A DNA stretch of 64,000 nucleotides from Limonium bicolor (lineage: Eukaryota; Streptophyta; Magnoliopsida; Caryophyllales; Plumbaginaceae). The stretch lies in assembly GCA_023374045.1 (NCBI GenBank), contig CM041780.1:165841074-165905073 (forward strand). The letters run 5' to 3'. Numbering within the stretch: the first letter of the stretch is position 1; each line of letters starts with the position of its first letter. The position numbers were made by a program, and so were the translations under genes. Under the pieces are notes generated by a model, which searched no databases, was not told the origin of the DNA, and worked only from the letters and a program-made list of their open reading frames with translations. Below, in pieces: positions 1-11,929 of this stretch.

Positions 1-180
1 GCGCCAATGCTGAATTTTTTGCGGCTGAAGTTTAATTTCCGATTAATAACGTCCTTCACAAATTTTCTTCAAGCTTAAGATTCTCAATCACTCTCTGATT
101 GTTTAGCTTATAATACTATCCGTGATTTCCTGCGTTGATTTCTTGTTTTAATTGGGTATAGAAAATCTTCTTAATTGAAG

Positions 181-1844
181 GTATTTCAAGGAGTATGGAT
201 ATCCAACTTCAAACATCTTTGAAGCTGCTCCAGAGACTGACGCTGATAAGGAAAAGTTGATTGATGTTATCCAGGTGCATAGACTTTAACACTTACTTTA
301 CAATTGTTTTCACTTGGTTAGCTAGCGTCATATCTCATAACTGTGTTGTATCCCAGTAGCCAAAATAAATGTTCAGTTTGTAATGATTCCTTTGTGTCAC
401 ATTGACCGTTTTTTCTAGCTTTTGTAGGAATGGAAGACTGAAAGGTACCAAGAAATCATCAAGTCTGGCACCGTAAGAACATTTAATCTCCTACCTGGCA
501 TTATTATTATTATCATCATCTCTTGTTCTAACAATAAGGAAAACATTCAGTAAGTTTGTCTTTTGAGTAATGTGGCTTTGACGCTTCTTGCTCAGGTAAA
601 GCCTAGACCAGGAGTGTTGAGATTGATGGATGAAACCAAGGCTGCTGTGAGATTTTAAAAATCCTGATTCCTACTATCTTTAACCCATTTTGCGCATCTT
701 TTCAATTTTGTTGTTTGAAGAAAGCATTCCTTATTCCAAGTTTGTAGGGAAAAATGTTGGCAGTTTGCTCAGCCGCAACTAAAAGCTCAGTTATATTCTG
801 CCTTGAAAATCTCATAGGCGTTGTAAGATTTCTCCATTCCCTAGTATCTCTTCAGTCAATGTTCATGTACTTTATTTTTTCGTTTTTCATTAAATTTTGT
901 CCCTCTTTTTTGGCTGTTCTTTACTGCAGGACCGGTTTCAGAGTTTGGATTGCTTCCTTGCAGGCATGATCATCTATCTCTGTAGTTTTTGCTTTTAGAG
1001 GCAAATTAATATGACTATGTTGGAATAACACTATTGCCATTGGGTAGACGGTGTAGCATTCATATTAGAGATCTAAATTCATACACTGTGCTACGTTTTA
1101 TGATCAACAAACAGGTGATGATGTAAAAGAAAAGAAACCTGATCCATCCATATATATCACTGCTGCTGAGGTAATTAAAATGTGTACATGTCGCCGATTC
1201 TTCATTCATAGTTCTTTTCTTGCCCACTATCATGTTATTTGCAACTTGTTGTGTTGTCGTGACTGTTCTGATTTTGCAAAACTTGAATCTCAGAGGTTGG
1301 GAATCTCAGCGAAAGACTGCTTGGTTGTGGAGGATAGTGTCATTGGCCTACAGGTATTTATCATCAGTCTAATATGGCTGGGCTTCCATTTTACCTATTA
1401 ATCCAGAATGTTGGAGGTTGTGGCCCCCTTTTTGTTGCTTATAAAGAGCTCACTTGAAAATCTACAGGCGGCGACTGGAGCAGGGATGTCCTGTATAGTT
1501 ACATACACATCTTCTACAGCTAATCAGGTTGGTTGGTTGGTTGTTTTTAATAATCGACACAAAATCTCAGACTTTGATGGGTGCTTGTAATAATTCGTAC
1601 TTGGTAAAACTGTAAACCGCAAACAAGTAAAGAACCCTGTTAACAAGTAATTCTGCAGGATTTTAAGGAGGCGGTTGCCGTTTACCCTGACTTGGCTTCT
1701 ACGAGGTATGGCTGAGTGCTTATATATTTAATAACAAGCCGCTGTTGTGTTTGGCTCCGTTTTATTTCAATTCTCTTATTAACTACCAAATCTCCCAGAC
1801 TGAAAGACTTGGAGATGGTGTTCCAAAATATTGTTGCTGCTTGA
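181..1844 (+). CDS. HAD-like (CbbY-type) hydrolase, 3' part, ten exons
   Basis: Ten exons can be joined by protein similarity and splice signals: about 181-274, 428-472, 596-646, 748-822, 930-963, 1115-1170, 1294-1353, 1468-1527, 1659-1705, 1799-1844 (TGA stop). The product resembles the plant HAD/CbbY-like phosphatases (I recall Arabidopsis At4g39970 as the closest), which are probably plastid phosphosugar phosphatases. Visible HAD motifs: VCSAATKSS (motif II, Ser/Thr), KKPDPSIY (motif III Lys) and VVEDSVIG (motif IV acidic). The motif I aspartate and any transit peptide would be in exons left of the window, so the gene is 5'-partial here. The start of the first listed exon is uncertain, because 1-180 looks like intron. 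All internal junctions are GT-AG except the intron 964-1114, which begins with GC. The joined frame is open, so the gene looks functional. Substrate is unknown. Confidence 0.88.
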
Positions 1845-2765
1845 GTGTACCCCTCCACTGAGCATCGAATATGTGTGAAAAGGGTAAGAGCCAAGGGATG
1901 CAGATTTCTTTTAATGTTTTAATGAAGTCATTCTTATAATGAAATCTTTGCTTGTACAGACTAAATAATTGAAACCTTGTCAACTCTCAAGGCTTGAGTT
2001 TATCGTAGCTGCACTCTTTTGTTTTAATACTGAAACAGATGGGATTAGGATTGCCTTTTTTTATTGTTCAAAAACTAAAGCGACAGCATACAGTATTCAC
2101 ATCACCTTCCTTCACTATTACGTAGTACATTCCTGCACTGATGGCCTAATTGTTCACTGGAAGAACTGAGGTCTTCTATTCACCAGACTTCGCTGGACAA
2201 AGAGGGTTCTGAGGAGAGTCATGCTGGCTGATTGTATGAAAAAAAAGACAGAATTGTTGAAATTGTTTGCAGACAATAATATAAGAAGATACTCTATATT
2301 CAGAAATTGTAGACAGAACTGCAGATATAGATAAATTGAACCCCCCATTTTCTCATTTCTTTCAAAAAAGAGAGAAAACCTTAGATAATGATCAAAATTC
2401 TGTGGCGGTATTTTTATTCGGCGGACTGTGAGACCAACGAGGAGGCTAGTAGGATGATGAGAGTGAGAAAGTTGACAAACGATTGCAGACTGAAGCATAT
2501 AGATAAGTTTATTAACAGGAAAATAAGTAAAATCAGACAAGCATATATCATTAAACAAGTACACCATATGGTGAGAAATTATATGCTAACATTTAGGCCA
2601 GTTTAACCGTTTATAAAATTCTCATAATCCAATGAAGCATCGACAACCATTTTGAAATCTTTACTAAGATCTCAGGTATATACGATTGATGAACACTGAT
2701 CAAGCTCCATCCTTGAGGCTTCATTCAACAGAAGATTCATATGAAAAAGCAAAAGACCCACCAAT
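1845..2765. other. Intergenic, 3' flank of HAD gene to UGT start
   Basis: This stretch holds no gene I recognise. It is AT-rich and presumably includes the 3' UTR of the HAD hydrolase. Short open frames on both strands have no plausible composition or similarity. Confidence 0.5.
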
Positions 2766-3833
2766 ATGGTCTCCGCAAAACCTCACGCAGTATGTCTACC
2801 TTACCCATCACAAGGCCATGTAAATGCAACTAGCGCAGCTTCTCCACTCTCAAGCAGCCTTCCACATAACCTTTGTAAACACTGAGTTCAACCACAACCG
2901 TCTGATCAGAAACAGGGGATTCAATTCACTCACCTTTCTACCGTATTACCGATATAAAACCATCCCAGATGGGCTCCCGCCATCCAGCAAAGACGGCACC
3001 CAAGACGTCTCTGCTCTTTGTGATTCCACTTGTAAGAAATGCATTGAACCGTAACTTCTGAATTCTGATCGAACTCAACTCCTTGACCCTGATGTATCAA
3101 AAATCAGTTGCGTGATCTGTGATGGGGTTATGAGTTTTGGTATGAAGGTTGCTCAGGACCTCCGGATTCCTGATGTTGAGTTATGGACTGCCTCTGGCTG
3201 TGGATTCCTTGGTTTTATGAGCTTCCGAGAGGTCATCAAGACGCATCGCCCCCTTCAAAGGTTGTAATACTAGCATGCTCTTCGCTGCACACACACCCTT
3301 TCTGTTTCCGATAAATTGCAGAATGATTAATATCCTTTGCATACATATAAACCAATGTAAATTGCCTTTTTTGTTTGTTGCAGATGATCCAAAGATACTA
3401 ACTGACGGCTCCCTTGATGCATCGATTGACTGGATACCTGTGATATCAAACATCCGGGACAAAGACTTACCCAACTACATCCAGTTCAGGGATTTCGATC
3501 CGAATGATGTCATGTTTGAGTTCATGGGCGAGGAAGCTCAAGCCTGCTTGCAACATTCTTCAGCGGGGGTTATACTCAACACATTCTAGCCATTGGAGGA
3601 TAAAGTACTTAAGGATCTCAGGGAGAGATTCGGCGTCGGGCAAAAGATTTATACCATTGGACCCCTCCCCCACTAATTAAGAAGATGATAAATCCGTCTG
3701 ACTACGATGGGATTAACTCAAGCTTATGGAGAGAGGGTGAGTAGTGTTTGGATTGGCTTTACAAATGGGCGCTTGGATCAGTTGTGTACGTGAACTATGA
3801 CAACGTTACTATTATGAGCAATCATCACTTTAG
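2766..3833 (+). pseudogene. UDP-glycosyltransferase (UGT85-like) pseudogene, N-terminal exons
   Basis: The reading from ATG 2766 resembles the start of plant family-1 UGTs (AKPHAVCLPYPSQGHVN, then after a frameshift near 2822 LAQLLHS and HITFVNTEFNHNRLIRNRGF). An in-frame stop lies near 3052, followed by SCVICDGVMSF and LWTASGCGFLGFMSF. A GT-AG intron fits 3261-3383. Exon 2 runs through ASIDWIPVISNIRDKDLPNY and GVILNTF, hits a TAG, continues as YTIGPLP and hits another stop, then SSLWREGE, a further stop, and VVYVNYDNVTIMSNHHF. UGTs of this type move glucose from UDP-glucose to small acceptors in the cytosol. Several stops and frameshifts show the copy is dead. It continues at 9317 after an intron that contains a solo LTR. 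Assignment to UGT85 is by remembered motifs, not a search. Confidence 0.85.
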
Positions 3834-5540
3834 GTCAACTTTGCTATTGTTTAACTACAACATAATATGTAACACCCCATCTCGATCCAATCGTGGTTTC
3901 GCAACTTAACAACATATATATAGATGTCACAGCGGAATTCAATACACTCCAGGACCTTGCCACGATCTGATTGACAGAATATACCGAACATTAGTACATA
4001 CAAATCTTAACCAAATACATATCCTTCTTACAATCCTCTCACAACCTATACATCTTACTAACTCAAATTGCCATACGAGTGTACATGCACAACTCGTCGG
4101 CCACACTTAACCCGTAACGCTTGTACCCCATCTTACTCTCGCGACGGCCGCCTCCTAACGTTCACCTGTGTAGTAAAAACAGCCCCCAAAGGGGGTCAGC
4201 ACGAATGCTGGTACGATCCTCTCATGGCCCCCAAGCTAACGTGGCTACGACGACTAATTGTCGATAGCATAGAGGTTGATTAGATGCACAACATAATAGA
4301 AAGTGCAGTAAACAACAATCCAAATATGAACAATCAAAGTTCAAACATAATGAACGACTTAAATGCGTTCCCTTAATTAGAGAGTTAATTATTTAACTCC
4401 ATAAGTTATGTTTCCTCTTAATCTTAGTCCATCCTTATCTTACCTCAATCTTAGTCTTATCTTAGTCTTAGAAACAACCATCCTTTAAAAAGGAATGGAT
4501 GTAGCTTATCTTAGTCTTATAATACAAACCATCCTTTAAAAAGGAATGGTTGCAACTTATCTCAAACCTTATCTTAATCTTAGAATACAAACCATTCTTT
4601 AAATAGAAATGATTGTATCTATCTCAATGTTTATTTTTGTCGGGTCAAAAGCGACCCTAGCCAATGAGCTATGAACTCCACTGGTTGAATAAACAACTTA
4701 TCTTATAATTTAGGATTTAGGTGATCCTACCGCACCATCTTAATGCCTCCTACCTTGGACTGTATGTCCAATGTAGCTGAGCCGGCAACCGACCCTAGGC
4801 AACAAGTCCGAAGACAAGTCCTTAAGCGGAAGTCGGATCTGCTTTAGATACCGACCCCCTTATTCTTTAGCATGCATGACCGGAGTCAGTCCCGGATTCC
4901 TCACTCCCCCCTTAAGTTCCAGTTAGTAGAAGTCTCAAGACAATGTTTGTTGGTTAACCTCTTTCTGTTTATAACAACCTAATATTAGGGAGCGTTCCTT
5001 AGTCTCACTCAATTCCTTACTAAACGTTGGTTAGTAAGTTCTCACGGTAAGTTGTGTTAGTTTTCAAACATCACACAACAATACAATAAACATAATGTTC
5101 CGGTTGCATGCTTATCTTGTTTAGTGAGCACACAAAAACAAATAGCACACAAGCCGAGGGACACCTCGTTAGCAAGCAGGTCACAAGAAGAACTGTACCG
5201 TTCACCGTTGGTCGTTTCGGTTGCTTACTCTCCTCTGGATTCCAAATTCTCAAACCCTAAAACATTCATTCAATTTTAGGTTGTTAATTACTTTTCCAAT
5301 AAAGCTAACTTACTTAACTCACTTATTCACTAATGATCCCCATCTAACACCACTTAAGTTCTTACAAACTTAATCTTAAGTGAATCGCTTCTCCTCATAC
5401 CTTATACTTATTCACCCACTTAGTAGTCATTCCACCCTCCAAGCATGCCCTTAATAACTTTATAACATCAATATCCTTCAATCCCCACCATTAGATATCA
5501 TTTCCTAACCTTAAACAAAGTTTTTGGTCAAAACAGCACC

Positions 5541-5790
5541 ATGTCCGAACTTGTGTCCGAGCTTCCGAAGTTCGGACACAAGCCGAGACTCAAAAGGGTG
5601 CAACCAGACGTATGTCCGAACATGTGTCCGAGCTTCCAAAGTTCGGACATAGGTAGAGGGAAAATCACAGGAAAAATTTCAAGTGTCCGAACATCTAAGT
5701 CCGGACTGAAGTTCGGACTCTGGTCGAGACTCGGAAAATTTAAACGCAACAGGGCATGTCCAAGCTTCCAAATTCGGACGGAAGTTCGGA
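5541..5790. repeat. Cluster of TCCGAAC/GTTCGGA inverted repeats
   Basis: About four units, each with TCCGAAC or TCCGAGCTTCC followed by AAGTTCGGA, spaced roughly 60-70 bp apart. Each unit can fold into a short GC-rich hairpin. Elements B and C have clusters at the comparable place of their LTRs, built from a different palindrome core. Confidence 0.75.
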
Positions 5791-6901
5791 CGTGCCAGAA
5801 AACTCATCTTATATACCCTTAAACACTTATCTCATTTCTTGCCAAAATGCCCAACTCTTCCACAAGTGTCCCATTATGTCTTAATACCATATAGGCACTT
5901 AAACTCACCTTAGAACATCCTCTAAAACCTCCTTAACCATTTCCTCAATCCTTACAAGAATTCCTAACACTTGTTACTCATTTCCTTATTTTTACAACAT
6001 GTAATTTTTGTCTAAAACTCTAACTATCCTAAGTGTTTCCTTCCCAATCAATATGACTTCTCCCTAAGCATTATTACATCCCATCTTTGCTTGCTAAACC
6101 TTCCAAGGTTATCTTGCATGCCATGCACAATTCCTTTCTTTTCCTTTTGCTACTCATCAACCTAAACTCATGAACTTACCTATGCGTTTCTCCCCATCTT
6201 CTTAGCACCTTAACCTTGTTCTTCTTTACCTCGACTATCCTACACCCTCCTTAGACATTTCCATCTCCTTTTACTCAACTTACTCACCATTCTCATGATC
6301 ACACGCTCTTTTACATTCCTAGTCATTTTCCTTGACATTTGACAACATTCTCCTTCAATCTTCACTTCCATCACCCAAGTCCACTCATTACCTTCCAACT
6401 ATGACCTTATTAATCCACTACTAGCATCTTCACCACTTACACGGATATCAAAACTTCTCATTGTTATATTCCCTAGTTCATACCTAAATCATCTTAAAAC
6501 ATTGTACCCATTTCCTCCAAATTTTGCACAAGTCTTACCATTCCTCATACCATGACTTTGGTGTGTTCAATACACCCATCTAAACTCTAATTTCCTCATA
6601 GACAGTTCTAGGTCATTCTAAACCTCCAGAACTCCTTAGTTAACTCATTTCCACTCAAATTCCTCAGAATGATCCCTAGTGAATCCTAGGGCATATTAAC
6701 TCACCACCTCCAGTTAAACTCTTTATTTTCTATTCAAATTTCGCCATAGCTTCTCTAGTATTTTATCATGCCCAAATGCATTGTTTCCTCATTTAACCAA
6801 CTCACACACCTCAAATCCTTTCTCATCTTGTTTCCTCACCCAAATCAACTCATTCATAATAAACTCAATATAATGCAATAATCTTAAATTGCATAGCACT
6901 A

Positions 6902-6965
6902 AGGCTCTTAAATGACATGGCTCTTAGGCCCTTAAATGACATGGCTCTTAGGCCCTTAAATGACA
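6902..6965. repeat. 24-bp tandem repeat in solo LTR
   Basis: About 2.7 copies of a unit GGCTCTTAGGCCCTTAAATG plus ACAT. Its reverse complement matches TTTAAGGGCCTAAGAGCC in element B (42790 and 52014), where copy number is one in the 5' LTR and two in the 3' LTR. Confidence 0.8.
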
Positions 6966-7825
6966 TAAATTTAAACACTGAATTTCCCACATGTAATAGC
7001 TTTCAACCTGCAATTACACCCATCAATCTCATAGTAGTTATAATTCTCTTAAAATCCACCTTAAACTAATCTTACTAACTCATTCCCATTGGCTCCTTAA
7101 TCCCAAGTTCATAAGCTTGTTTAAATTCTTTTTCCTAGGTTATATAACCCATTACATAATGTAAGCTTTAAGCTACATTAGTACTTATCTAAATACCACC
7201 CCTTAAAACTTAAACCACCATTAGGTAAGCATTTTACCTTGTTTTTCCAAGCTTATCTTTACTTCCTCCTTAGACCTTCTTCTTGAATGAATCTCGACCA
7301 CTCATTAAATTTCCTTTGCCAATGTTCTAATCAATATTCAATGACTCACATGAGTGCTAAACAATACACTAACCTTAAGGAATGAAAACCTAGGTTAAAA
7401 ATGTGTTTTAAGGTGTTATAATGAATATTTTACCTTGAAGTCTTAAGGTAGGCTTGGATATGAATCAAGAAGGACCTCCTCTAGCCCTTGGAGAATAGAA
7501 TCAAGCTAGAAAAATGGATAAAAATCAAGAAGGACCTCTCTTCTTCATTTCTCTTCTTCACCAACGAGTTCCACTTCTTCTTCTCTGTTCTAAACCGTTC
7601 CCAACCAGCTCCATACTTGCTCCACCTTGCTTTGTCCATAACTTGCTCATTTTAGCTCCAAATCAAAAACTAAGCATAGATTTCTCTTAGTTAGACCAAG
7701 GCCTTGCTTCCTATCTTTCAAAATTTGAAAAGCCTCATTTTGGAGCCATGGGAAATCGCCATTGAAGGGGGAAAAATAAGCTTGGAGGGTGCATTAGCTT
7801 CTCCATTCTCTTAAGGTAAAGAATA

Positions 7826-8327
7826 GAGTAAATTACTCAGAACCCCCTTGAGGATTTGGGATATTACAGTTAACCACCTTGTGTTTATCATAATTAATGG
7901 TAACCACCTCGAGGTTAAGGTATCTTTGACTACGAGCCCCCAAACTATATCTTTGTTATTAGGAAGTTAACTACGTGTTGACCTATCAGCTTAATCACAT
8001 TAATAATGTTAGACTGGACAAAAAACACTACTTAATCTGTATTGTTATTTTCCTAAAAATGTCAACCTTGCCTCGAAAATGCATTTAAAGTGGGATGAGA
8101 GAGAGTTGCACGATGTTGTTTAAGCAATTTTGTTGACCAGCCTGGCATTATTTATGTGATTAAGTTGATAGATCAACACGTAGTTAACTTTCTAATAACA
8201 AAGTTATAGTTTGGGGGCTCGTAGTCAAAGATACCATAACCTTGAGGTGGTTACCAATAATTATGATAAACACAAGGGGGTTAACTGTAATATCCCAAAT
8301 CCTCAAGGGGGTTCTGAGTAATTTACT
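7826..8327. mobile_element. Fold-back MITE, copy 1
   Basis: About 502 bp with terminal inverted repeats of roughly 190-200 bp that begin GAGTAAATTACTCAGAACCC at the left and read the reverse complement at the right. There is no coding capacity. A second diverged copy is at 60832-61305. No direct target duplication is visible, because the flanks themselves form an inverted repeat. I do not know the superfamily. Confidence 0.8.
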
Positions 8328-8388
8328 ATATTCTTTACCTTAAGAGAATGGAGAAGCTAATGCACCCTCCAAGCTTATTTTTCCCCCT

Positions 8389-8406
8389 TCAATGGCGATT
8401 TCCCAT
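8389..8406 (-). other. Five-codon micro-ORF in solo-LTR leader
   Basis: On the - strand GCCATGG starts a frame of five codons that ends CAT-TGA (M-G-N-R-H). Element B has ATG, three different codons, CAT-TGA at the homologous position (42181-42198). A second inverted copy lies in the left arm near 7748. Confidence 0.5.
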
Positions 8407-8650
8407 GGCTCCAAAATGAGGCTTTTCAAATTTTGAAAGATAGGAAGCAAGGCCTTGGTCTAACTAAGAGAAATCTATGCTTAGTTTTTGATTTGGAGCT
8501 AAAATGAGCAAGTTATGGACAAAGCAAGGTGGAGCAAGTATGGAGCTGGTTGGGAACGGTTTAGAACAGAGAAGAAGAAGTGGAACTCGTTGGTGAAGAA
8601 GAGAAATGAAGAAGAGAGGAGAGAGGTAGGCTAATAAAGGATATTTTGCT

Positions 8651-8658
8651 TTATAAAA
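8651..8658 (-). promoter_or_regulatory. Putative LTR TATA box
   Basis: The - strand reads ACTATTTGCTTTTATAAAGC just upstream of the pyrimidine-rich leader. Element B has ACTATTTGCTTTATAAG at the same relative place (41916-41923). Conservation between diverged LTRs supports a core promoter. Confidence 0.45.
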
Positions 8659-9316
8659 GCAAATAGTAACTTTCTTTACTTTATCTCTTCTTATTTCCTT
8701 ATTTGATGAAGTCTATGGTGACTCATCCCCTTAAAACCGCCCCCCTTACTAATTAACATACATAAGGCCTTGTTTGGCCATTTAACTAATTAAGGTTGAC
8801 TTAAGTCAAAACTAGCACTATTTGAGCACTATTCACTAATTAGTGCACATATTCGTGAAATTTTTGGTTTCCCATTGATTTAGGCTTCCTAATGTGATAC
8901 TAATTAGTACACATGTTGATTAAGGTGTAATGATGGACATTTAGCCACTCAAAACCCATTTACAAGACAATTTTTCAAAAATGTGCTTTATTTTAACTTG
9001 TTTTCAAGCTTATTTTTCTTTGTTAATTGGTTTAAAATGACCATTAGGATATTACTAAGGTCTTAGCATGATATTTGGGTACTCACCCAAGTCTCTCCAA
9101 GCTTAGAGCACATTTTTGCCCAAATTGCCCTTAAGGCATTTTCTTGTGTTTTCCTTGTTTAAATTGTCTACCAATCTTTCTAAGGCATATTTTAGCCTTA
9201 CTACATCATAATTTTATGTTTAATTAGCATACTTAGGTTTAGGGTATTTCAATATAAGACATCTGCAATATGTTTTGCCTCTTCATTTGACACAGAGGTT
9301 GGTTAATTCAATTCAG

Positions 9317-9648
9317 GGAGTTCGCTTGGGGCCTTGCTGAATCGAACCGTTCATTTATATGGGTGGTTTGACCGGATGTAGTAATGGGCGGTGACGGACC
9401 TGACGGTAGTAATGAACCAGGTTCATCCTCTAGAGTTGCTCTACCATCAGAATTCTTTTTGGAGATCAAAGACATGGGTGTGGTAATAACCTGATGTCCG
9501 CATGAAAAAATGCTAGAACACAAATCCGTGGGTTCATTTTTGACACACTACGGGTGGAATTCGATGATCGAGTCACTCAGCTATGGTGTTTCGGTGATCG
9601 TTGGCCGTTCTTCGCTGACCAACAAACAATTTACAGATTTGCTTGTAC
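9317..9648 (+). pseudogene. UGT pseudogene, middle part with PSPG box
   Basis: Continues the pseudogene from 3833: REFAWGLAESNRSFIWVV, TGA stop, then a proline/serine-rich loop, LPSEFFLEIKDMGVVIT, TGA in place of the expected Trp codon, and CPHEKMLEHKSVG, FLTHYGWNS, ESLSYGVS. This is the PSPG box that binds UDP-sugar in plant UGTs. The normally conserved Cys of HCGWNS is Tyr. A single-base loss near 9600 shifts the frame before the WPFFADQQT part. The copia element interrupts after TTTGCTTGTAC; the sequence resumes at 13122. Confidence 0.85.
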
Positions 9649-9674
9649 TATTGAAAGAAGGATCGATTATTGAT

Positions 9675-11924
9675 GTCCAGTTGGTGAAGAGTTCACTACC
9701 TTTTTACAGAAACAGCAACTAAGGTGCGGATCGTTGCCATCTTCATGACAGGGGAAAAGGTTTCAGAGTAGTCTTCCCCATACCGTTGGGTGTAACCCTT
9801 TGCATCCAGGCGGGCATTATGCTTTTCTATGTTACCATCTAATTTCAGTTTAAGTTTAAATACCCATTTGCATCCTATAATTCTTTTACCTTTAGGACAG
9901 TTAACAATGGTCCATGTCTTGTTGTCCCTCAGGCTTGTAGTTCATTCTTCAGGGCTTGTGTCTAGTTAGGATCAGTAGCTGCTTCTTTATAACTTCTAGG
10001 TTATGTGATAGTTTATATCTGACTGAGGAAAGAAAAAGAATCTGAAGCAAACTGTTGTATAGCTACAACCTTGGCGGTTTTTATTTCTGTAAGAGACCTA
10101 GACAAACAATTAGTTTTATCATTAGAATGTTGTAGCCTATCATAGAGAATGCTACAGAAGACATCACTCTCGAGCAAGTCAATATCTCCTAGAACATAAT
10201 CATTTAAATGTATAGGGAGATGTTTTTCCCTACTGGATCATCTAAGACATAGCTCAGTAGAATCTTGCGAAGGCTTTATTGACGTTTGTTCCGATGGAAC
10301 ATAAGAATCTTGTATATCATTTTCTTGACCACAATAAGTTCTTACCTCAGTATCATCATACCTACAGATCTGATTTTGTGTTGTTTGTTGTTCCTGCTCC
10401 TCTGTATGGATGGTAGGGACTTGAGGGACTTGTTGCTTTAATGGGAATACCTTCTCATAGAAAGTTAGGTCTCGGGTAACAAACACTTGTTTGGTTTCCA
10501 GATCAAGAACTTTATAACCTTTGGTATTTTCTGCTAAGCCAAGAAAATGCAAGCATTTCCGCAAGGATCAAATTTTCCTTTTTTTCCTTATGTTAGTGCG
10601 GTAACAGAGACACACAAAGGTTTTAATCTCATGGTAATCTAGTTTTATCTTATACAAACCTTCATAAGGGCTCATTCTTCTAAGGACTCTAATTGGAATC
10701 CTATTAATTATAATTGTAGCATATCTTATACATTCTCCCCAATAAAGCATAGAAAGATTAGCTTGGAAAAACAGATCTCTTGCTATCTTAAGAAGATATT
10801 TGTGTTTTCTCTCAAGACACCATTTTGTTGTGGAGAATGAGCACATGGTACAACTTCTTTGATGAATTATCCCATTTTCCCTAAAGAAACTAATCCCCTC
10901 ATTGCTACTACCGAGCTCAAATGCATTGTCACTTCTCACTGTTTTAATCTTTTTCTCATATTGTCTTTCAACCAATTTTATGAAACATTTCAGGAAATAA
11001 AAGGCTTGTGATTATGTTTGAGAGATGAGTCTAGGTGTGCGCAAGCAATCATCTACTATAGTTAAAAAAATAATTATATCCATCATGAGTGACAGCCTTA
11101 AAAGGACCCAAGTGTCTATGTGTATAAGATCAAAAAAATCCTTGGTTTTTATACATGAATCAAGAAAAAGCTGTCTAACAGGCTTTTTGTCAAATTTCAC
11201 AAGGAACAACATTAAGAATAATATTTTTTTGTATTATACCCATAATATGCAGCTTTTGGAAGGGAGCATGGCCCAGCTTATTGTGCCACATCCATACATC
11301 AACTTTTGTATCTGCTACATTTGAAGATAACACTAAAACTATTCTTTTATCGAAAATACTATCTAGAGCCTCACGAGCAAGAACATATAGTCTATTAAGA
11401 GCATGTCCAATAACCAGAGAAACTTTACAGTTAAGGTCCTGCACCGAGCACACATTTTCATTGAAAGTCATAGCAAGACCATTCTGCTTAACGAATTTCT
11501 TGACAAATAGCAGATTAAACTTAAAAGATTTCACTAGCAACACATCGTCCAGAATGAAACTTGTTCCTATTTTAATACTACCAAATTTCTGCACATCCCT
11601 TATATGTCCATCACGCATGATAATTTGATTATTCTATTAAATTTCATGAATACTAGCAAACAAAGATTCATCACACCACATATGTTTAGAGGCTCCAGTA
11701 TCGATAATCCAATATTTTTCTTCAATAGATTTAGGTTGTCCATTCAGGCAGAAAATATGAGAGCTAGAGATGTTACCTGAGAAGCAACAGGCTCGATCCT
11801 GTTGTGATGAATTTGATTGATTTTGAAGAAGTTGCATCAGTTTACTATATTGTTGTGAGCTTAAGCCTAAAACAGAAGATTGGCCTTCAAGTTTGTTGAC
11901 TTTTGTTGATTCAAGATTTGACAC
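9675..11924 (-). pseudogene. Copia pol remnant (protease, integrase, partial RT)
   Basis: In - strand order: protease around 11700 with WIIDTGASKHM (catalytic DTGA); an HNKLGHAPFQKL region near 11250; integrase core around 11010-11200 (FDLIHIDTW, IVDD) and 10570-10970 (TVRSDNAFEL, WGECIRYATIIINRIP); and RT around 9722-9990 ([30 protein letters not shown]). Frames change several times and stops are present. RT ends before the catalytic YVDD motif, which is deleted. Confidence 0.85.
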
Positions 11925-11929
11925 AGTTC

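Larger units (their letters stand above)
7535..8619. repeat. Large imperfect inverted repeat (about 485-bp arms)
   Basis: The arm from about 7535 to 8020 is nearly the reverse complement of about 8130 to 8619. The outer 290 bp of each arm is LTR leader sequence (right arm in the normal orientation, left arm an inverted copy); the inner part is the terminal inverted repeat of the MITE at 7826-8327. A transcript would form a hairpin of several hundred base pairs. Confidence 0.85.
3868..9251 (-). mobile_element. Solo LTR of a giant-LTR Ty3/gypsy-type element
   Basis: Read on the - strand it starts TGAAATACCCTAAACC (at 9251) and ends GGGGTGTTACA (at 3868), the same termini as the LTRs of elements A and B. 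No primer-binding site, polypurine tract or coding region is seen, so it is a solo LTR left by LTR-LTR recombination. Flanking 5-mers (TAATA left, ATATA right) match only partly, so the target duplication is decayed or mis-set. Shared landmarks with element B: a TATA-like ACTATTTGCTTTTATAA, a pyrimidine-rich leader with a five-codon ORF, a TTTAAGGGCCTAAGAGCC repeat and a cluster of TCCGAAC palindromes. A fold-back MITE and inverted duplication (7535-8619) add about 0.8 kb. Confidence 0.8.
3834..9316 (+). other. UGT pseudogene intron enlarged by a solo LTR
   Basis: If the gypsy LTR (3868-9251) is removed, about 99 bp remain between exon ends TTT-AG|GTCAAC (3833/3834) and AATTCAG|GGAG (9316/9317). 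Joining these restores F-R-E-F-A-W-G-L, the expected UGT sequence, with a phase-2 GT-AG intron. The LTR therefore landed in an intron and not in coding sequence. Confidence 0.7.

Noticed and set aside
5541..5822. 93-codon frame in the solo LTR
   Set aside because: It is a translation of the TCCGAAC repeat cluster, not a gene.
9651..9668. Match to the copia LTR end read first as UGT sequence
   Set aside because: The TGTAC duplication and identity to 12920-12939 show that it is the residual LTR edge, not UGT coding sequence.
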